A stretch of 6,512 bases of DNA from Oscillospiraceae bacterium (GTDB lineage: Bacteria; Bacillota; Clostridia; Oscillospirales; Ruminococcaceae), in contig JAFQND010000111.1 of NCBI GenBank assembly GCA_017396055.1, positions 1 to 6,512 on the forward strand. The letters run 5' to 3'. Both the position numbers and the translations under genes were made by a program. How positions within the stretch are numbered: the stretch's first letter is position 1; every line of letters starts with the position of its first letter. This document shows, piece after piece, positions 5,791 to 6,512 of the stretch. The notes under the pieces are model-generated. The model did not search any database and had not been told where the DNA came from. It was given only the letters and a program-made list of their open reading frames with translations.

Positions 5791-6512
5791 TTATAAGACC
5801 TGTACAGGAAGACCTGTCTGTTCACGAAGCTTTTCCGCAGCATCCGAAAGGTCGGAAGCATTCAGGAAATCCCGGTTTTCATAAGCCTGATGCATTCCCA
5901 GCTGTTCCGCTTTGGAAATGCCCAGAGGATGATAGGGCTCGAGATGAATCGCAATGACGCTTTGAAGGCTTCCGGCAAGCTGCGCGATACGAGAAAAATG
6001 GTCCGCATCGAAATTGACATCCGGAATGACCGGACAGCGCAGCACGACCTTTGCATGAAGACTGTCGAGAAGACGAAGATTCTGAAGGATACGTTCGTTG
6101 GAAACACCGGTATAGGCGCGGTGTTTTTCCTCATCCAAAAGCTTGATATCGAACAGCCAGAGATCTGTGACATCATGCAGAAGCGTAAGATCTCTCTGTG
6201 AATAGCCGCAGGTTTCCACAGCGGTATGCAGTCCCTTTTCTCTGGCAAGCCGCAAAAGCTCCAGCGAAAAATCGAACTGAGCAAGCGGTTCACCGCCGGA
6301 GAGGGTCATTCCCCCGCCGGATTCCTCATAGAACATCCGGTCACGCAGAACAGTCTCTATGATCTCCTCCGCTTCTTTCTGTTCACCGCAGACGTTGAGT
6401 GCTTCGGTGGGACAGGCGGCGGCACAGGCTCCGCAGCGGACACATTCTTCTCGCGCGAAAAGGTGTTCTTTTTCTGTCAGATGATGAAGATGTTTCCGGC
6501 AGGCATTTTCAC
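5791..6512 (-). CDS. Glycyl-radical-enzyme activating protein, radical SAM (5' partial)
   Basis: This is a radical-SAM activase of the pyruvate-formate-lyase-activating type, which uses a [4Fe-4S] cluster and S-adenosylmethionine to put a glycyl radical on a partner enzyme. The frame is open from the right edge: 239 visible residues to the TAA at 5791. An internal ATG at 6336 is not the start, because the protein reads coherently upstream through a ferredoxin-like insert with CVRCGACAAACP (visible residues 23-34, CxxCxxCxxxCP). An isolated Cys4 (ENACRKH) may be the last ligand of a preceding cluster. Next come SGGGMTLSGGEPL (64-76, containing the SAM-binding GGE), AVETCGY, DIKLLD, RCPVIPDVN and EPYHPLG, all matching the family in order. 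About 60 residues are missing, including the CxxxCxxC SAM-cluster motif, so activity cannot be confirmed here. The inserted ferredoxin domain argues for a non-classical activase (for example for a dehydratase or decarboxylase) rather than canonical short PflA. The partner is outside the window. Confidence 0.92.
   Translation of the reverse strand, partial: ENACRKHLHHLTEKEHLFAREECVRCGACAAACPTEALNVCGEQKEAEEIIETVLRDRMFYEESGGGMTLSGGEPLAQFDFSLELLRLAREKGLHTAVETCGYSQRDLTLLHDVTDLWLFDIKLLDEEKHRAYTGVSNERILQNLRLLDSLHAKVVLRCPVIPDVNFDADHFSRIAQLAGSLQSVIAIHLEPYHPLGISKAEQLGMHQAYENRDFLNASDLSDAAEKLREQTGLPVQVL

Overview
The window looks like an ordinary chromosomal stretch of a Gram-positive anaerobe, most likely a Bacillota (Clostridia- or Erysipelotrichia-like) organism. 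The reasons are strong GGAGG-type ribosome binding sites, frequent TTG starts, a TrkA/TrkH pair with Bacillota-like sequence, a glycyl-radical-enzyme activase (an oxygen-sensitive, anaerobic enzyme class), and a lipoprotein signal peptide. Base composition looks balanced by eye. Genus-level assignment is not possible from this sequence alone.

Layout. Positions 1-2484 (+ strand) carry a two-gene potassium-uptake operon: the 3' part of trkA, cut by the window's left edge, then a complete trkH with a TTG start 15 nt after the trkA stop. A strong hairpin with flanking T runs (about 2487-2521) lies in the 36-bp convergent gap and probably terminates both strands. From 6512 down to 2521 (- strand) lies a tightly packed five-gene run. 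In transcription order it holds a 5'-truncated radical-SAM glycyl-radical-enzyme activase, a cytosolic alkaline-phosphatase-superfamily phosphodiesterase/phosphatase with its whole two-metal site intact, a GNAT acetyltransferase, a small four-helix membrane protein of unknown function, and a neutral-ceramidase-like lipoprotein. Gaps are 29, 21, -4 (TTGA stop/start overlap) and 11 nt, with no credible internal promoter or terminator, so these genes are probably one transcriptional unit whose promoter lies beyond the right edge.

How the genes fit together. TrkA (cytosolic NAD(H)/ATP-sensing RCK subunit) gates TrkH (the K+-conducting membrane subunit). The minus-strand cluster is harder to read. 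It has two metal-dependent hydrolases, one inside the cell and one predicted to be lipid-anchored outside, separated by an acetyltransferase and a membrane protein that are translationally coupled. A lipid or envelope role is possible but inferred only from family membership and linkage. No mobile element, CRISPR array, tRNA or rRNA was seen. No gene-free stretch exceeds 40 bp.
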